Part shown: positions 53,724-54,793 of the stretch, one piece after another
Layout of the letters: every line of letters begins with the position of its first letter
Position numbering within the stretch: the first letter of the stretch is position 1
From: a bacterium UBA4637
GTDB lineage: Bacteria > Bacteroidota > Bacteroidia > Bacteroidales > Bacteroidaceae
Assembly: GCA_002405875.1 (NCBI GenBank)
Contig: DHMR01000046.1
Location: 1-54,793, forward strand
Length of the DNA stretch: 54,793 nt
Reading direction: 5' to 3'
The notes under the pieces: model-generated
The model's database searches: none
The model's input: the letters and a program-made list of their open reading frames with translations, nothing else
Told to the model about the DNA's origin: nothing
Position numbers and translations under genes: made by a program

Positions 53724-54793
53724 ATGCTTAGGAAAATCAGATTGACACTAGCCATTGTGTTCTTCACGGGCATCACGTTGCTCTTCCTCGATTTCACGGG
53801 GACGATACATGCGTGGCTCTCTTGGATGGCCACCATCCAATTTTTGCCAGCCATACTGGCGTTGCATTTCATCGCCGTGGCAATTTGGATTGCCATCGCC
53901 CTCGTTTTCGGTCGTATCTATTGCTCCATCATCTGTCCTTTGGGCGTGTTGCAGGATGTGATTTCCTGGTTGAGCGGTCGCCGTAACAAGGGACGAAAGA
54001 AGATGCGTTTTTCTTATTCCCCTTCCAAGAGCATCTTGCGATATGTGATGCTGGCGGTGTTTGGCATCGCCCTCGTGGCAGGTGTCGGGTCATTAGCAGC
54101 TCTATTGGCTCCGTATAGTTCGTATGGACGAATCGCCCAAAACCTTTTCCAACCGATTTATCTCCTGGGCAACAATGCCCTCGCCTACCTGGCAGAGCGA
54201 ATGGACAGCTACGCCTTCTACAGCCGAGAGGTTTGGATCCGCAGCATCCCTACGTTTGCCATCGCCCTTGTCATCTTTGTAATATTGGTCATCTTGGCAT
54301 GGCGCAATGGTCGCACTTATTGCAATACCATCTGCCCTGTGGGAACCGTTTTGAGTTTCTTCGCCCGCTTTTCCTGGCTTAAGGTTAGAATCGATGAGAA
54401 CAAGTGTATCGGTTGCGGACTTTGCGCCAAAAGTTGCAAGGCTGCCTGTATTGATGCCAAGAACCACAAGATAGATTATTCAAGATGCGTGGTTTGCGGC
54501 GATTGCATCGAGCATTGCCACAAGAAGGCATTGTACTATGGAAAAGCTTCTAAAAGTGAAGAACGGAAAGTAAAAAATGAAGGATTCAACACGGGACGCA
54601 GGAACTTCTTGCTAGCTGCAGCTGCCGTCACAGCCTCAACAGCCCTCGCACAAGAGAAGAAAAAGGTGGATGGCGGTCTTGCCGCTGTCACCCAGAAGGA
54701 ACCTTTCAAGCGCCATACTCCAATTACACCTCCAGGCTCCATGTCTGCGCAAAACATGGCGCAGCACTGTACGGCTTGCCAACTCTGTGTATC
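53724..54793 (+). CDS. 4Fe-4S membrane oxidoreductase (NapH-like), C-terminus outside window
   Basis: The frame is open from ATG at 53724 to the window end, at least 356 residues. About five TM helices lie in the first ~210 residues, with two YCxxxCP motifs (YCSIICP, YCNTICP) typical of NapH/YccM-type membrane proteins. Two [4Fe-4S] ferredoxin motifs follow (Cys228, Cys231, Cys234, Cys238, then CVVCGDCIEHC). After them comes GRRNFLLAAAAV, a Tat-like hydrophobic segment, and the start of another Cys motif (CTACQLC) at the edge. It probably passes electrons across or along the membrane; the partner and substrate are not visible. Confidence 0.88.
   Translation, partial: MLRKIRLTLAIVFFTGITLLFLDFTGTIHAWLSWMATIQFLPAILALHFIAVAIWIAIALVFGRIYCSIICPLGVLQDVISWLSGRRNKGRKKMRFSYSPSKSILRYVMLAVFGIALVAGVGSLAALLAPYSSYGRIAQNLFQPIYLLGNNALAYLAERMDSYAFYSREVWIRSIPTFAIALVIFVILVILAWRNGRTYCNTICPVGTVLSFFARFSWLKVRIDENKCIGCGLCAKSCKAACIDAKNHKIDYSRCVVCGDCIEHCHKKALYYGKASKSEERKVKNEGFNTGRRNFLLAAAAVTASTALAQEKKKVDGGLAAVTQKEPFKRHTPITPPGSMSAQNMAQHCTACQLCV

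Noticed and set aside
1..54793. CRISPR arrays, insertion sequences, prophage, tRNA and 16S/23S rRNA genes
   Set aside because: None was seen; no repeat-spacer pattern, transposase or integrase motif, or tRNA-like cloverleaf with TTCGA arm was found by eye.

Overview
The window is chromosomal core sequence of a Bacteroidota bacterium, most like the Prevotellaceae (Prevotella/Segatella type). The evidence is the Bacteroides-type promoter TTG-N18-20-TAnnTTTG in front of many genes, weak or absent Shine-Dalgarno sequences, a Bat (aerotolerance) operon, a fimbrillin-anchor-like lipoprotein, a six-gene Na+-NQR operon and lipoproteins typical of the phylum. No insertion sequence, prophage, CRISPR array, tRNA or 16S/23S rRNA gene was seen. 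The first gene (glutamate dehydrogenase) and the last (an Fe-S membrane protein) run off the window edges.

Layout. 1-7000: end of gdhA, a small membrane protein, RNase P RNA, a DUF4301-type protein, a RelA/SpoT-type alarmone synthetase with a degraded hydrolase site, a likely small RNA, and a YtxH/holin-like envelope cluster on the minus strand. 7100-10620: SPOR lipoprotein, ruvX and def, overlapping or nearly so, then a periplasmic TPR protein. 10685-16485: nqrABCDEF on the minus strand behind a ~200-nt leader. 16912-21228: a TamB-like giant with a TTG start. 21357-22560: a fimbrial-anchor-like lipoprotein and a second likely small RNA.

22720-33223 is a minus-strand run moxR, DUF58, a BatD-like membrane protein, batA, a batB-batC fusion, a batD-batE fusion, a PAP2 phosphatase and queA, with one clear terminator at the end. 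33499-40060 is the leucine operon: promoter, leader peptide, terminator/antiterminator, leuA, leuC, leuD, a second isopropylmalate-synthase-family gene, leuB, terminator. 40148-46703 holds dnaB, a TPR protein, a substrate-binding-like lipoprotein, an RlmI-type methyltransferase and a 3'-5' exonuclease. 46864-50183 is ftsK followed by lolA. 50582-54793 holds a TonB-receptor-like outer membrane protein, a small periplasmic protein and the Fe-S membrane protein.

The most informative structures beyond ordinary genes are these: a complete ribosome-mediated attenuator in front of the leu operon, whose 31-codon leader carries five Leu and five Ile codons; Bat gene fusions that turn former signal peptides into internal membrane segments while keeping the predicted topology; two promoter-plus-terminator units without a credible protein; and four GTTAT words spaced 11-12 bp apart upstream of the outer-membrane receptor promoter. 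The function and novelty of these rest on reading alone; no database search was possible.
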